DNA from: Enterococcus aquimarinus
GTDB lineage: Bacteria; Bacillota; Bacilli; Lactobacillales; Enterococcaceae
Direction of reading: 5' to 3'
Assembly (NCBI RefSeq): GCF_001885765.1
Contig: NZ_JXKD01000009.1
Location: 1-64,000, forward strand
DNA length: 64,000 bases
A program made the translations under genes and the position numbers. Numbering within the stretch: position 1 is the first letter of the stretch; the number at the start of each line of letters is the position of its first letter. Positions 38,089 to 47,866 of this stretch are shown here, piece by piece. The notes beneath the pieces are model-generated. The model did no database searches and had not been told where the DNA came from. It was given only the letters and a program-made list of their open reading frames with translations.

Positions 38089-38520
38089 CTATAAACCGAA
38101 ATCAATCATCGACTCGGCAATCTCATCAAAGTTTTCTTCTGCTTCTTCGGAGAATGCGTGCCAACGTTCTTCATCCCATATTTCAATACGGTTAGAAACC
38201 CCTACAATCACACAATTCTTTGTTAAGTTTCCATGATTTCTTAAAGAAATAGGCAGGTTAATTCGTCCTTGTTTATCAAGTTCACATTCAGTAGCAGCGG
38301 AATAAAAAAAGCGCACAAACGTACGAGCATCTTTTTTTGCGAGTGGCATTTCATTTAGCTTAGCCTCTAGCACAGCCCATTCGGATAACGGATAACCAAA
38401 TAAACAGCCATCTAACCCTCTTGTTACCACAAACTTTTCGCCGAGTTTTTCTCGAAGTTTAGCTGGCATGATTAGTCGGCCTTTGGTATCGATTGTATGT
38501 TGGAATTCCCCCATGAACAT
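38089..38520 (-). CDS. mraZ: Transcriptional regulator MraZ
   Basis: A 143-residue double SpoVT-AbrB-like protein. Two tandem repeats carry the [14 protein letters not shown] and [13 protein letters not shown] motifs. MraZ binds phased repeats upstream of its own operon and represses the dcw cluster. The ATG at 38520 gives the conserved N terminus [17 protein letters not shown] lies only two bases before this ATG, see the operator entry. Confidence 0.96.
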   Translation of the reverse strand: MFMGEFQHTIDTKGRLIMPAKLREKLGEKFVVTRGLDGCLFGYPLSEWAVLEAKLNEMPLAKKDARTFVRFFYSAATECELDKQGRINLPISLRNHGNLTKNCVIVGVSNRIEIWDEERWHAFSEEAEENFDEIAESMIDFGL

Positions 38521-38536
38521 CGATTATACCCCCATC

Positions 38537-38582
38537 TACCACTTGATATCCTCAGTCTACCACATCCCCCCACTTTCTACCA
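38537..38582 (-). promoter_or_regulatory. Candidate MraZ operator: TGG repeats on a 10-bp period
   Basis: On the minus strand TGGTA, TGGGG, TGGTA, AGGAT and TGGTA occur at 38578-38582, 38568-38572, 38558-38562, 38548-38552 and 38537-38541, spaced 10, 10, 10 and 11 bp. Known MraZ operators are TGGG(A/N)-type repeats at 10-bp spacing just upstream of mraZ, so the match is good although bases 4-5 vary. Confidence 0.65.
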
Positions 38583-38671
38583 CATTTTCTCTAGAATTCA
38601 CTCTTTTTTTTTGATTTATTTTTACCAATTTCACTTGGCAAATCTTTTAAAAAACTTTTAAAAAACCTTGA

Positions 38672-39040
38672 TTAAAAACGTAACATTAAACTCAGCACAA
38701 TCAGTATAAATTGGGTAACCATCGAAAAAAGAAAGACAGAACGCCAATACATTTTGGCATAACGCGAATAATCAATTTCTTCGTAAAAATACGCGTGAAA
38801 AAAAGCTAAGCCAATTCCTAATAAGCTAATCGTAATCAAGAAATAAGGAAAAAGCGATTCCTTAAAAACAAGATAAGACAAGCGGTGAATCGCAATAAAT
38901 AAAAAAGGCACCGCAATGTCTGGCGCTTTGATTCCATAGCGTTTTTTTAATGAGAAAAGGGATGTAACAAAGGCTGAAGCAAATAAAATGATAATCGGAG
39001 AAATAAACCAAAAAATAATATTAATCGTGATTGAAGGCAT
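38672..39040 (-). CDS. DUF3397 family membrane protein
   Basis: A 122-residue integral membrane protein with four predicted TM helices (about 5-27, 42-58, 64-86, 100-121). DUF3397 proteins are commonly encoded just upstream of mraZ in Lactobacillales, as here. Function unknown. AAAGGAC precedes the ATG. Confidence 0.85.
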   Translation of the reverse strand: MPSITINIIFWFISPIIILFASAFVTSLFSLKKRYGIKAPDIAVPFLFIAIHRLSYLVFKESLFPYFLITISLLGIGLAFFHAYFYEEIDYSRYAKMYWRSVFLFSMVTQFILIVLSLMLRF

Positions 39041-39187
39041 CTAAAGCCGTCCTTTCTATGAAGTAACTATCGCTACTATACTCTATTTTCTTTACATAAT
39101 TGTTTCATTCGTTTTAAATATTCACATGTTCGTACTATAATAGAAGAAAACACTCAAAATGTGTTTCGATACTAAGGAGGCTAAGAG

Positions 39188-40144
39188 ATGTTTTCTTATT
39201 TTACGATTTCTAATCAACAATTGGTCGAACAACCCACGCGTGAGTCTTCCACAATTTGGACTCACATTTCTAACCCTAGCGAAAAGGTCATTCATCAATT
39301 GGCAAAAGAATATAATGTTCCACATTCGTATTTTACGTCTATTTTAGATGATGCTGAAAATTCACGCAGTGAGGGGCTTCAACAACTAACCTTTCATAAA
39401 GCAGTATTAGTCTTGTTACAATTTCCACACGAAGTCCTTAGTTCCAGCGGCTTTATCCGTTTTGACACTTATCCGTTGGCCTTAATTATTACACCGGATC
39501 TCAAAATCATTACCGTTTCCAAACAGCCTCCTTTATTTTTTAATTTTTTAAGAGAACATGTTTTTCCAGAAAACGATATCACACCAACGATGAACCTTTT
39601 CTTGCAAGTTCTTTGGCGATTAGTCACAGCGTATAACCATAGTTTAACAAAAATTAAAGCACAACTGGATGAGCTGGAAGGTCAAATTCAAGTCTCGACT
39701 GAAAATAAACAGCTCTATCAATTATTGAATTTGCAAAAAAGTCTTGTATTATTTGATGCAGCAACGGCCGCTAATTTCAAAACCTTAAAAGGACTTTCTG
39801 AAACCAAAATGTTTGAACAACAACACGCATACCATAATCATTTACACGATATTTTAGTAGAAGTTAGTCAAGCGATGACTTCCGTGCATATCCAGCTGCA
39901 ACTCGTCCAACAAATGAACAACACTTTCTCGGCAGTCGTATCAAATAATTTGAATAATGTTATGAAAATCCTCACTTCTTTGACCATTGTCCTAACGATT
40001 CCGACAATTGTTGGAGGTATGTATGGTATGAATGTTCCCATTCCATTCGCCGAACACAAGAACGCCTTTTTATTTATTACGTTCTTAACAATTTTACTAT
40101 GTGCATGGACGATTGCCTATTTAAAAAAGAAAAATCTTTTATAA
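39188..40144 (+). CDS. corA: CorA-family divalent cation transporter
   Basis: A 318-residue Mg2+/Co2+ channel of the CorA family. A cytoplasmic domain (about 1-255) precedes two C-terminal TM helices. The pore signature GMN is in IVGGMYGMNVPIPF (about residue 282). AAGGAGG lies before the ATG. A TATAAT at 39136-39141 leaves a leader of about 40 nt, too short for an Mg2+ riboswitch. Confidence 0.93.
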   Translation: MFSYFTISNQQLVEQPTRESSTIWTHISNPSEKVIHQLAKEYNVPHSYFTSILDDAENSRSEGLQQLTFHKAVLVLLQFPHEVLSSSGFIRFDTYPLALIITPDLKIITVSKQPPLFFNFLREHVFPENDITPTMNLFLQVLWRLVTAYNHSLTKIKAQLDELEGQIQVSTENKQLYQLLNLQKSLVLFDAATAANFKTLKGLSETKMFEQQHAYHNHLHDILVEVSQAMTSVHIQLQLVQQMNNTFSAVVSNNLNNVMKILTSLTIVLTIPTIVGGMYGMNVPIPFAEHKNAFLFITFLTILLCAWTIAYLKKKNLL

Positions 40145-40160
40145 ATCTGCTATTCTACTC

Positions 40161-40189
40161 TTGAGTTATGATGAATTTGGTTGTACACT
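40161..40189 (+). promoter_or_regulatory. Promoter of the DUF4044 small-protein gene
   Basis: TTGAGT (40161-40166) and TACACT (40184-40189) are separated by exactly 17 bp. They lie 31 bp before the ATG at 40221. Confidence 0.55.
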
Positions 40190-40220
40190 GTGCCTATCAA
40201 CCAAATAAAGGATGAACGTC

Positions 40221-40337
40221 ATGAAGGAAAACAAAAAAACAAGTACCTTTTCAAAAGTAACCAAAATCGTCGTTTGGATTATGCTAATTGTTATGCTTGG
40301 AACAACTGTCCTCACTGCGCTTTCTGCTTTACAATAA
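40221..40337 (+). CDS. DUF4044-type small membrane protein, 38 aa
   Basis: A 38-residue ORF with AAAGGATG seven nt upstream of its ATG, its own promoter-like sequence and a terminator after it. It has a Lys-rich N terminus (MKENKKTSTF) and one TM helix (about 15-36, KIVVWIMLIVMLGTTVLTAL). This layout matches DUF4044 proteins of Lactobacillales. Function unknown; too short for most gene callers. Confidence 0.8.
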   Translation: MKENKKTSTFSKVTKIVVWIMLIVMLGTTVLTALSALQ

Positions 40338-40351
40338 TCAAAAAACAAACA

Positions 40352-40400
40352 CAGAAAGGTCAACCAACCGCCGATTTAGGCTCTTGGTTCACCTTTTTTG
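40352..40400. terminator. Bidirectional terminator between the DUF4044 gene and recN
   Basis: A 12-bp stem with one mismatch (40356-40367 AAGGTCAACCAA with 40384-40395), then T-rich on the plus strand. The recN stop is at 40403 on the other strand. Confidence 0.8.
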
Positions 40401-40402
40401 TT

Positions 40403-42091
40403 TTATTTCTGTGGATTTTTTTGAGCCAATTGTAATAACTCCGTAGCATGTTCCATCGTTAAGGCAGTGATTTCAGAACCTGCAAGCATTCGAGCTATTT
40501 CATGGACGCGCATCTGATCATCTAGCTGGGTAATACTTGTTTGAGTACGACCATCTTGAACTTCTTTACTAATAAAATATTGATAGTCCGCTTGAGCCGC
40601 AACTTGTGGCAAATGCGTAATACACAAGACTTGTGAGTGGCGCGCAATTTTTGCTATTTTTTCAGCGATAGCCTGTGCGACCCGACCGCTCACTCCTGTA
40701 TCCACTTCATCAAACACAATACTCGTCATTTCTTTCTCACGAGAAAAGATTGCTTTTAAGGCTAATAAAATACGCGACAATTCGCCGCCTGAAGCAACTT
40801 TAACAAGTGGCTTTAAGTCTTCTCCCAAATTGGTACTTAAATAAAAGGCCACTTGATCCATGCCCGTTTCATTTAACATTTCGGAATCTGTTTTAAAGCG
40901 AATTTCAAACCGAGTATTTTCCATGTAGAGCTCCGTTACTTCTTGCATAATTGCTTTTTCAAGTTGGCGCGCAATTTTTTGTCGTTCTTGATGCAACGTT
41001 TGTGCGTATTCAAAGACAATCGCTTGTTTTTCTTGCAATCGTTTGGTGTATTCTTCTAATTGATTCTCAAATCCCGTCATCGCCTCTAATTCTTCAGAGA
41101 TTTCAGCGTAATACGTTAAAATTGCTGGAATAGACTCGCCATATTTTCTTTTCAATTGACGAATCGTTTCTAAGCGTAACATTACCTCATCCAGTCGCGC
41201 CTCATCTAATTCTAAATAATCTAATTGCCGCGAGGTTTCACTCGCAACATCTTGTAATAAGTAATAGGCACTTTGAAGATTCTCGCTAATTTTAAGATAA
41301 GACTCATCTAATCCTTCGATTTCTTGGATTTCGCTTAATGCAAGTCCCACACCATCAGTCAGGCTATGCGTATCAGCAGATAAAATTTCGTGCGTCTTCC
41401 CTAATGCATCAACGATTTTTTGAAAATTCACCAATTTCGCTCGCTCTTCCAATAATAACTCTTCTTCTCCGGGCTCCAGTTCAGCTTGCTCGATTTCTTC
41501 TTGTTGGAAACGAAGCATATCGATTCGTTGAACATAGGATTGCTCATTTTGTTTAATTTCCCGGGCTTTTTTTAGAAGTTTTTGATAGTCACTGTAGTGT
41601 TCTTGATAGACCTTTAGTTGCTGTTTGAAAGCTTTTGAACCAAAATGATCCATTAAAGAGAGATGTTTTTCAGGTTGCAATAATTCTTGATGCTCATTTT
41701 GACCTTGAATATCAACCAAGTACGTCCCTACCCGTCGTAATTGGACGAGCGGGATCGCACGACCGTTCAAACGACAAATATTTTTACCTGAGCGCGACAT
41801 GTCTCTTTGCACAATCAGAAAACTTTCGGACTGATCGATGCCTAATTCTTCCATCAATGCGAAAAATTCTGGTTGTGTTGGCCATTCAAACACACCTTCT
41901 AGTAAACACTTCTCTTCACCATGACGAATATAATCACTGGAACTGCGCCCACCTGCAAGTAAGCCCATCGCATCGATAATAATTGATTTCCCTGCACCGG
42001 TTTCCCCTGTAAGAGCCGTCATTCCTTGATGAAAATCGATGTGTAAGAAAGGGATAATCGCAAAATTTTTAATCGTTAATTCTAATAACAT
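40403..42091 (-). CDS. recN: DNA repair protein RecN
   Basis: A 562-residue SMC-like ATPase acting early in double-strand break repair. Walker A GETGAGKS is near residue 35, a coiled coil lies about 150-365, and Walker B is SIVFDEVDTGVSG. The frame is open for 23 codons upstream, but the real ATG at 42091 has AGGAG eight nt before it and gives the conserved MLLELTIKNFAII. It follows argR by 11 nt. Confidence 0.95.
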   Translation of the reverse strand: MLLELTIKNFAIIPFLHIDFHQGMTALTGETGAGKSIIIDAMGLLAGGRSSSDYIRHGEEKCLLEGVFEWPTQPEFFALMEELGIDQSESFLIVQRDMSRSGKNICRLNGRAIPLVQLRRVGTYLVDIQGQNEHQELLQPEKHLSLMDHFGSKAFKQQLKVYQEHYSDYQKLLKKAREIKQNEQSYVQRIDMLRFQQEEIEQAELEPGEEELLLEERAKLVNFQKIVDALGKTHEILSADTHSLTDGVGLALSEIQEIEGLDESYLKISENLQSAYYLLQDVASETSRQLDYLELDEARLDEVMLRLETIRQLKRKYGESIPAILTYYAEISEELEAMTGFENQLEEYTKRLQEKQAIVFEYAQTLHQERQKIARQLEKAIMQEVTELYMENTRFEIRFKTDSEMLNETGMDQVAFYLSTNLGEDLKPLVKVASGGELSRILLALKAIFSREKEMTSIVFDEVDTGVSGRVAQAIAEKIAKIARHSQVLCITHLPQVAAQADYQYFISKEVQDGRTQTSITQLDDQMRVHEIARMLAGSEITALTMEHATELLQLAQKNPQK

Positions 42092-42102
42092 TGGATTCGC
42101 TC

Positions 42103-42555
42103 CTAACGTTGATATTTCCGAAAGTTTTCGGCTAATTCGACCGCTTTTTCTTCCGTCCAAGTAATCATTAAGACTTTATCATCATCATTGAGACTACTAA
42201 AGAGCTCTTTTTGATAATATTTATCGACCAAGTTTCCTACTGCCGAAGCATTGCCGGGTAACGTCCGTAAGATGACGAATTTCTCCATTTGATCGACCGA
42301 AACAAGCGCCGTTTGAAGTAGCTTATTTAATTTTTCAATCACATCTTCTTGCGATTCATTCGGTAAGCTATAACGGTATCCGCCGTTGACTGAAGGAACT
42401 TTAATCAGTTTTAGTTCTTTAATATCTCTTGAAATCGTCGCTTGCGTCACTTCGATCCCTTGTAATTTTAAATAATCCACAAATTCTTCTTGTTTTTGAA
42501 TTTCATGCTCTGTTAAAAAACGAGTCAATAAACGCTGGCGTTCTTTCTTTTTCAT
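42103..42555 (-). CDS. argR: Arginine repressor ArgR/AhrC
   Basis: A 150-residue arginine-responsive regulator. Winged HTH (about 1-70) with the motif TQATISRDIKELKLIKV. The C-terminal hexamerisation and arginine-binding domain includes the GNASAVGNLVD and DDDKVLMI segments. GGAGG lies before the ATG. It is adjacent to recN, a very common pair in Firmicutes. Confidence 0.95.
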   Translation of the reverse strand: MKKKERQRLLTRFLTEHEIQKQEEFVDYLKLQGIEVTQATISRDIKELKLIKVPSVNGGYRYSLPNESQEDVIEKLNKLLQTALVSVDQMEKFVILRTLPGNASAVGNLVDKYYQKELFSSLNDDDKVLMITWTEEKAVELAENFRKYQR

Positions 42556-42977
42556 GGAATAATCCTCCTCGTTAAAGTCTTATCTATCATAGCTTATTTT
42601 TTGAAAGAATAAAAGTCGTTCATACGAGAAGCTCGCATAAAAAAAGAGAAATATGCCGCTTTTTTTATTTTTGATTCGATTTATTCTCCCGCCTTTAGTG
42701 CGGATACGCTCGGATATCGGCGTTTCAAAAAAACATTCATCAAAGTAACGATGACAAGCTTTTTTCAACCTTCAATCAATTCCACTAAAGACTAGGCGTA
42801 TAGTCTCTCAAAAAGAAGATAAACCCTTTTGTTAGCACTCATCAGCAATAAAAAAAGAAGTAAAATCCTTTGACATTCGGATTTCACCTCTTACGGTTAT
42901 CATTGAGCTAGATCAGTCATCATCATTTTAAAACGCAAGGATGCTATTTTTAACAACGATTTTATTAAAAAAAGGCT
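42556..42977. other. 422-bp intergenic region
   Basis: No gene found. At 42850-42892 a 14-bp stem (42855-42868 with 42879-42892, two G-U pairs) followed by U-rich sequence on the minus strand is a likely terminator for the GNAT gene. A TATGAT -10 candidate for argR lies near 42589. No recognisable ARG box. The middle part shows nothing clear. Confidence 0.6.
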
Positions 42978-43457
42978 TTAATCCTTGTCTTCAATCGTTT
43001 TTATATAAAAAACAAGCGCCATCTCTTCCTGAATCCATACGATTTCTCCAGTTTTTTGATAGCCCATTTTCTCATAAAAATGACATAATGTTGTTTCTTG
43101 TAAAATCGTACTTAAGCGCCACTCCTTCACTTCGGGAAATGTTTGCTCCACTAGTTGCATCGCTTGTGTGCCAATCCCTTGTCCTTCGACTAATGGATCC
43201 ACTCCAATCGGCCCGATTTTCGCTGTAGTTCCCGAATCATCCATGACAACTCGAAGATAACCGATTCTTTTGTCCTGCTGCTTAATAAAAAAATAGCATT
43301 CAAGCGGTCGATTAAATTTTGCAAGCAATGACGCTTGCGTTTGCTTAAACGGAGAACCTTCATCTTGGTATGTGTCATACAATGATTCAAAGGCTACCTT
43401 TTGCAAAAAATGAATTTGGGCTAATTCCGATTGCTGAACTTTTTCTAAAGAAATCAT
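42978..43457 (-). CDS. GNAT-family N-acetyltransferase
   Basis: A 159-residue GNAT protein. The acetyl-CoA loop is VEGQGIGTQAM (about 91-101), preceded by the strand containing IGPIGVDP. Substrate unknown. AGGAGGTGA precedes the ATG. It separates tlyA from argR, which are usually adjacent, so it may be an insertion into this conserved block. The 170-bp gap 43458-43627 has no gene; it contains a tandem GATGCTTTTTTC repeat on the minus strand. Confidence 0.85.
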   Translation of the reverse strand: MISLEKVQQSELAQIHFLQKVAFESLYDTYQDEGSPFKQTQASLLAKFNRPLECYFFIKQQDKRIGYLRVVMDDSGTTAKIGPIGVDPLVEGQGIGTQAMQLVEQTFPEVKEWRLSTILQETTLCHFYEKMGYQKTGEIVWIQEEMALVFYIKTIEDKD

Positions 43458-43627
43458 CCCGTCACCTCCTAAAATGATTTTTTTACAACAAATCGTTTAG
43501 ACGACTCAGACAGCCGTAGGTTCCTAAAAAACGACGAACGATTCCTACCTTTTCCTATCTAGCGTAAAAAGGACGCATTTCCTCGAAAAAGCATCGAAAA
43601 AAGCATCCTATCACTAGAACCAATTCA

Positions 43628-44446
43628 TCATCGGAATCCTAGCGTCTCATGAGCACGTGCGACAACTTGTTCAATCTCAATCGCTGGATTTAAATGACCG
43701 ACCGTCTTACTTTTTCGAAGATGAACAATAAATTCAATATTGCCTTCTCCACCAGTAATTGGTGAAAAATATAAATTTTCGACATCGTATCGTTCTTTTA
43801 AGGCAAACTGAACAATCATGTCAATGACGGCTTGATGCGTCTTAGGATCGCGAACAATCCCATTTTTGCCGATTGCCTCTCTTTGGGCTTCAAATTGCGG
43901 CTTAATTAAAGCCATCACTTCCCCATTATCGACCAAAATTTGATGGAGCGGCGGTAACATTAATTTGAGTGAAATGAACGACACATCAATCGTCGCCATT
44001 TCAGGTAAGCCATATAAAAAATCTTCTGGTTTGCTATAGCGAAAATTTGTCCGTTCCATCACGACAACCCGTTCATCTTGACGAATTTTCCAAGCGAGTT
44101 GATTGTAACCCACGTCAAGTGCATAACTTAATTTTGCGCCATGTTGTAACGCTACGTCCGTAAAGCCGCCCGTTGAAGAACCGATATCAAGAACGATTTT
44201 GTCCTTAAAATCTAAGCCAAAAACATTCATCGCCTTCACTAACTTCAGTCCACCTCTTGAAACGTAAGGGATTTTTTTGCCTTTGATTTCTAATTGAGTC
44301 GTTGTTGGGATTTTTTCACCAGGTTTATCTAACCGTTCATGTTTTTCAGTCAATACTAAACCAGCCATCACGCTGCGTTTCGCTTGATCGACATTGTCAA
44401 ATAACCCTTGTTGCACCGCTAAAACATCCACTCTTTCTTTTTTCAT
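43628..44446 (-). CDS. tlyA: TlyA-family rRNA methyltransferase
   Basis: A 272-residue protein with an N-terminal S4 domain (about 1-60) and an FtsJ-type Rossmann methyltransferase domain (LDIGSSTGGFTDVALQ). It likely 2'-O-methylates rRNA like TlyA/YqxC. The start is one of two adjacent ATGs overlapping the ispA stop; AAGGTG lies four or seven nt upstream, and I prefer the second. Confidence 0.92.
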   Translation of the reverse strand: MKKERVDVLAVQQGLFDNVDQAKRSVMAGLVLTEKHERLDKPGEKIPTTTQLEIKGKKIPYVSRGGLKLVKAMNVFGLDFKDKIVLDIGSSTGGFTDVALQHGAKLSYALDVGYNQLAWKIRQDERVVVMERTNFRYSKPEDFLYGLPEMATIDVSFISLKLMLPPLHQILVDNGEVMALIKPQFEAQREAIGKNGIVRDPKTHQAVIDMIVQFALKERYDVENLYFSPITGGEGNIEFIVHLRKSKTVGHLNPAIEIEQVVARAHETLGFR

Positions 44447-45345
44447 CATTTCACACCTTTTCCTTCGAGCGCAAACCATTGGAATACCATAGATAATAAA
44501 ACGACATCACAATTTACCTGTTCAAGCATCGCTAATCTTTGTTGGGCCTGCGCCATTTCATGCGCGAAGGCTTCCTTTGCGCCATCTAAGCCGAGTAATG
44601 CCGGATAGGTATTTTTTTCAAGCGAGGCGTCTTTTTGCGTTGCTTTGCCTAATTCTTCAGTCGAACTGATGACATCTAAAATATCATCACGAATTTGAAA
44701 AGCTAGCCCAAGATGCATGGCGAAAGCTTCCAAATCTGCTAAGGTACTCGCTGATTGATTAGTTAAAATTCCTCCAGCAAGCACGGCAAAACGAATCAGT
44801 TCACCTGTTTTGCGCTGATGAATCGCGATAAGTTCTTCTAAAGAAAGTTGTTGTCCTTCGCCTAAAATATCGGCTACTTGGCCCGCAACCATACCAGAAC
44901 TTCCTGCCGCTTGACTAAGCAATTGCAGCAAGGTAATTTTTTTATCAGCATCAATCGACGCTTGACTCACCAATTGAAACGCCAATGTCAGTAACCCATC
45001 TCCCGCTAAAATGGCTAAGCCTTCACCAAAGACTTTGTGATTTGTCGGCTTCCCACGGCGTAAGTCGTCATTATCCATCGCAGGCAAATCATCGTGAATC
45101 AACGAATACGTGTGAATCATTTCTAACGCAGCGGCCACTTGAATCGTCCCTTGCTCAAGCGGATTTTTAAAAGCACTCGCAGTTAGACACAACAGCAAGG
45201 GGCGTAGGCGTTTGCCGCCCGCTTCAATCGAATAGCGCATGCTTTCTTGTAACTGCTCCTCGGTGACTTGTTCTGAAATAAAGCGCACCATTTCTGTTTC
45301 AACTGCGTCAATAATTTCTTGTTGAATCGCTTCAAAGGACTTCAT
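44446..45345 (-). CDS. ispA: Farnesyl/geranyl diphosphate synthase
   Basis: A 299-residue trans-prenyltransferase making short prenyl diphosphates for undecaprenyl phosphate and quinones. First Asp-rich motif [17 protein letters not shown], second [10 protein letters not shown]. The ATG overlaps the xseB stop (ATGA) and GGAGAG is five nt upstream. Part of a tight xseA-xseB-ispA-tlyA unit. Confidence 0.95.
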   Translation of the reverse strand: MKSFEAIQQEIIDAVETEMVRFISEQVTEEQLQESMRYSIEAGGKRLRPLLLCLTASAFKNPLEQGTIQVAAALEMIHTYSLIHDDLPAMDNDDLRRGKPTNHKVFGEGLAILAGDGLLTLAFQLVSQASIDADKKITLLQLLSQAAGSSGMVAGQVADILGEGQQLSLEELIAIHQRKTGELIRFAVLAGGILTNQSASTLADLEAFAMHLGLAFQIRDDILDVISSTEELGKATQKDASLEKNTYPALLGLDGAKEAFAHEMAQAQQRLAMLEQVNCDVVLLSMVFQWFALEGKGVK

Positions 45346-45563
45346 GACTGCTCTCCATCAAATAGGATTAATTCATCTTCTTGTGTCATCATCTGGGTTA
45401 ATGTTTTTTCGGCACTCTTTAACGTTCCTTCACATTGTTTGCTTAATTCCATTCCTCGTTGGAAGATCGTCAAGGCTTCTTCTAAAGGAACATCGCCTTT
45501 TTCTAAGCGCTGAACGATTGATTCTAATTCTTGTAATGATTCTTCAAATGTTGGTTTTGTCAT
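45342..45563 (-). CDS. xseB: Exodeoxyribonuclease VII small subunit
   Basis: A 73-residue helical subunit with the family pattern [26 protein letters not shown]. It overlaps xseA and ispA by four nt each. AGGAGG lies nine nt before the ATG, inside the end of xseA. Confidence 0.95.
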   Translation of the reverse strand: MTKPTFEESLQELESIVQRLEKGDVPLEEALTIFQRGMELSKQCEGTLKSAEKTLTQMMTQEDELILFDGEQS

Positions 45564-46900
45564 TCATTTTCTCCTCCTACATCGATTACTTTCATGCGCG
45601 CTGTCCCATCTTGGTAGTGGACCGTCACTTGTTCCCCCACCGCTAGTGTCTTAACAGAAGCGATTAATTTCCCGGCCTCATTAACGGTATAACTATAGCC
45701 ACGTCCCATAATGTTTAAAGGACTTAGCAAATTCAACGCTTGAACTTGTTGGGCAAAATCAGTTTGTTTTTGATTCAATAGACGAACCATTTGCTGGTTT
45801 AAGCGCTGATCTAAATGCTTCACATGCATGTTTTCTTCTCGCACTTGATGCAAAGGACTCATTTGCTTCAGACGATGGTGTAATTGGTTGCTGATTTTTT
45901 CTTTTTCATATAATTGATTTTGTAACGATTGTGATAATCGTTGCGTCAGTTGATCGAGCTTTTGGGCTTGCCCTTCATAAAGTCGTTCAGGTTGTTCAAA
46001 TAAATACGAGCGAATGATCCGTTGATGTTGTTGCCATTTTCCTTGTATCAGATGGAAAATGGCTTGTTGGATCCGTGCTTTTCTTTCTTGAATCCGTAAG
46101 ACTTCTTCATTTAAAACCGGAACGGCTAACTCCGCTGCCGCAGTCGGTGTCGCAGCACGTACATCTGCGACTAAATCCGCTAAGGTTGTATCTGTCTCAT
46201 GGCCAACCGAAGAAATCACTGGCGTATGGGCCGCAAAAATGGCTCGGACGACACGTTCTTCATTGTAAGGCCATAAGTCTTCAATCGACCCACCCCCTCG
46301 TCCAATAATCATCGTGTCAAAATCGCCCGATTCTTCCACGCGCCGAATATTACGAACGATATCATCAGCCGCTTGATTCCCTTGAACAATCGTTGGATAA
46401 AGGACAATTTGCGCAATCGGATAACGCCGTTCAATCGTCGTCATAATATCGCGAATCACGGCGCCACTTGGACTAGTTAACACCGCAATGCGTTTCGGAT
46501 ATTTAGGTAGCCCTTTTTTTTCACCAGTAAAAAGCCCTTCTGCCGATAATTTTTTCTTTAATTGTTCATACGCTTGGTAGAGAGCCCCGATGCCATCGGG
46601 TTCCATATGTTCGACATAAATTTGATAGCCACCGCTTGATTCAAAGAGCGATAAACGACCGACAACCAGTACTTTCATTCCTTCTTCGGGTTGAAATTGG
46701 AGTTTGCTAAAAGGTCCTTTAAACATGACGGCAGAAATCTTGGCATTCTCATCTTTTAAATTGAAATATTGGTGGCCCGGTCGTAGTCGGAAATTAGAGA
46801 TTTCACCGGTTAGAAAAACCCTTTGTAAGTATGGATCGGCTTCAAATTTACGTTTTAAATACTTGGTTAGAGCAGTCACAGTCAAATACTGTTGCGCCAT
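45560..46900 (-). CDS. xseA: Exodeoxyribonuclease VII large subunit
   Basis: A 446-residue nuclease subunit. N-terminal OB fold (about 5-100) with LTGEISNFR. The catalytic domain includes [30 protein letters not shown] and [16 protein letters not shown], the conserved XseA motifs. A coiled coil follows (about 270-390). AGGTGAG precedes the ATG. Confidence 0.96.
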   Translation of the reverse strand: MAQQYLTVTALTKYLKRKFEADPYLQRVFLTGEISNFRLRPGHQYFNLKDENAKISAVMFKGPFSKLQFQPEEGMKVLVVGRLSLFESSGGYQIYVEHMEPDGIGALYQAYEQLKKKLSAEGLFTGEKKGLPKYPKRIAVLTSPSGAVIRDIMTTIERRYPIAQIVLYPTIVQGNQAADDIVRNIRRVEESGDFDTMIIGRGGGSIEDLWPYNEERVVRAIFAAHTPVISSVGHETDTTLADLVADVRAATPTAAAELAVPVLNEEVLRIQERKARIQQAIFHLIQGKWQQHQRIIRSYLFEQPERLYEGQAQKLDQLTQRLSQSLQNQLYEKEKISNQLHHRLKQMSPLHQVREENMHVKHLDQRLNQQMVRLLNQKQTDFAQQVQALNLLSPLNIMGRGYSYTVNEAGKLIASVKTLAVGEQVTVHYQDGTARMKVIDVGGENE

Positions 46901-46925
46901 GTTCTCACCTAACTTTCTTTCCTAT

Positions 46926-47771
46926 TTACCGTTTGCGTTTTGCTGCTTCTATCGTTTGTGCCATCAACATCGTGATTGTCATTGGACCCACACCTTTTGG
47001 CACTGGTGTAATATAACTTGCTAGTGGTTCGACCTCTTGATACGCGACATCGCCAATCAACTTGCCCTCTGCATCTCGATTCATGCCAACGTCAATGACT
47101 ACCGCGCCTTCTTTCACAAATTCTTTGGTGACAAAATGGCCGCGACCAATCGCTACGACTAAGATATCCGCTTCGCTAGCGATTTTTGCTAAGTCTTTCG
47201 TACGAGAATGGGCGATGGTCACTGTCGCATTGGCTGCTAGTAATAAGTGTGCCATTGGTTTACCGACAATGTTACTACGACCAATAATGACCGCATTTTT
47301 CCCTTCTAAATCAATTTGATACGCCTCAAACATTTTCATAATCCCGTAAGGCGTACAAGGAATCATTTCCGGTGCACCCATAAATAATTTTCCGAGATTC
47401 ATCGGGTGAAAACCATCGACATCTTTTGCAGGGTCAATGGCCAACAAGATTTTTTCAGAATCGATATGATTTGGTAACGGCAATTGCACTAAAATCCCGT
47501 GAAATGCCTCATCTTGATTATATCGCGCAATTTCAGCAAGTAATTCTTCTTCTGTAATCGATGCGTCATAACGTGAAACTTCTGAATGCAAGCCTAAACG
47601 CGTTGCCGCTAATTCTTTATTTTTTACATATGTTTGACTTGCTGGATTTTCTCCTACAAGCAAGACGACTAAACCAGGGGTAATCCCTTTTGTCTTCAGT
47701 TCTTTAACCTCTTGTTTCATATCCTCTTGCATTTTTTCTGCTAATGCTTTGCCATCAATCCGTATACCCAT
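46926..47771 (-). CDS. folD: Methylene-THF dehydrogenase/cyclohydrolase FolD
   Basis: A 281-residue bifunctional folate enzyme. The catalytic Lys is in [12 protein letters not shown] (about 55), [10 protein letters not shown] follows, and the NAD(P) site is [21 protein letters not shown] precedes the ATG. It lies between nusB and xseA, as in other enterococci. Confidence 0.96.
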   Translation of the reverse strand: MGIRIDGKALAEKMQEDMKQEVKELKTKGITPGLVVLLVGENPASQTYVKNKELAATRLGLHSEVSRYDASITEEELLAEIARYNQDEAFHGILVQLPLPNHIDSEKILLAIDPAKDVDGFHPMNLGKLFMGAPEMIPCTPYGIMKMFEAYQIDLEGKNAVIIGRSNIVGKPMAHLLLAANATVTIAHSRTKDLAKIASEADILVVAIGRGHFVTKEFVKEGAVVIDVGMNRDAEGKLIGDVAYQEVEPLASYITPVPKGVGPMTITMLMAQTIEAAKRKR

Positions 47772-47837
47772 TGTCAGTCGCTCCCTTTAATCTTTATTCA
47801 TTACCCGATTATTTTAGCATAACTTCAGTATAAATAT

Positions 47838-47866
47838 AAAGAAGCTAGCTTATTTGCTAGCTTCTA
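47838..47866 (-). terminator. Terminator overlapping the 3' end of nusB
   Basis: A perfect 9-bp stem (47841-47849 with 47856-47864, GAAGCTAGC arms) with a six-base loop, then a U-rich tract on the minus strand. The 5' arm encodes the last residues of NusB and the loop contains the stop codon. Confidence 0.85.

Noticed and set aside
42556-42977. A third copy of the galM/zwf intergenic repeat
   Set aside because: Only a short TAGTGCGGA-like stretch resembles the start of the element; the inner stem and terminal hairpin are absent.
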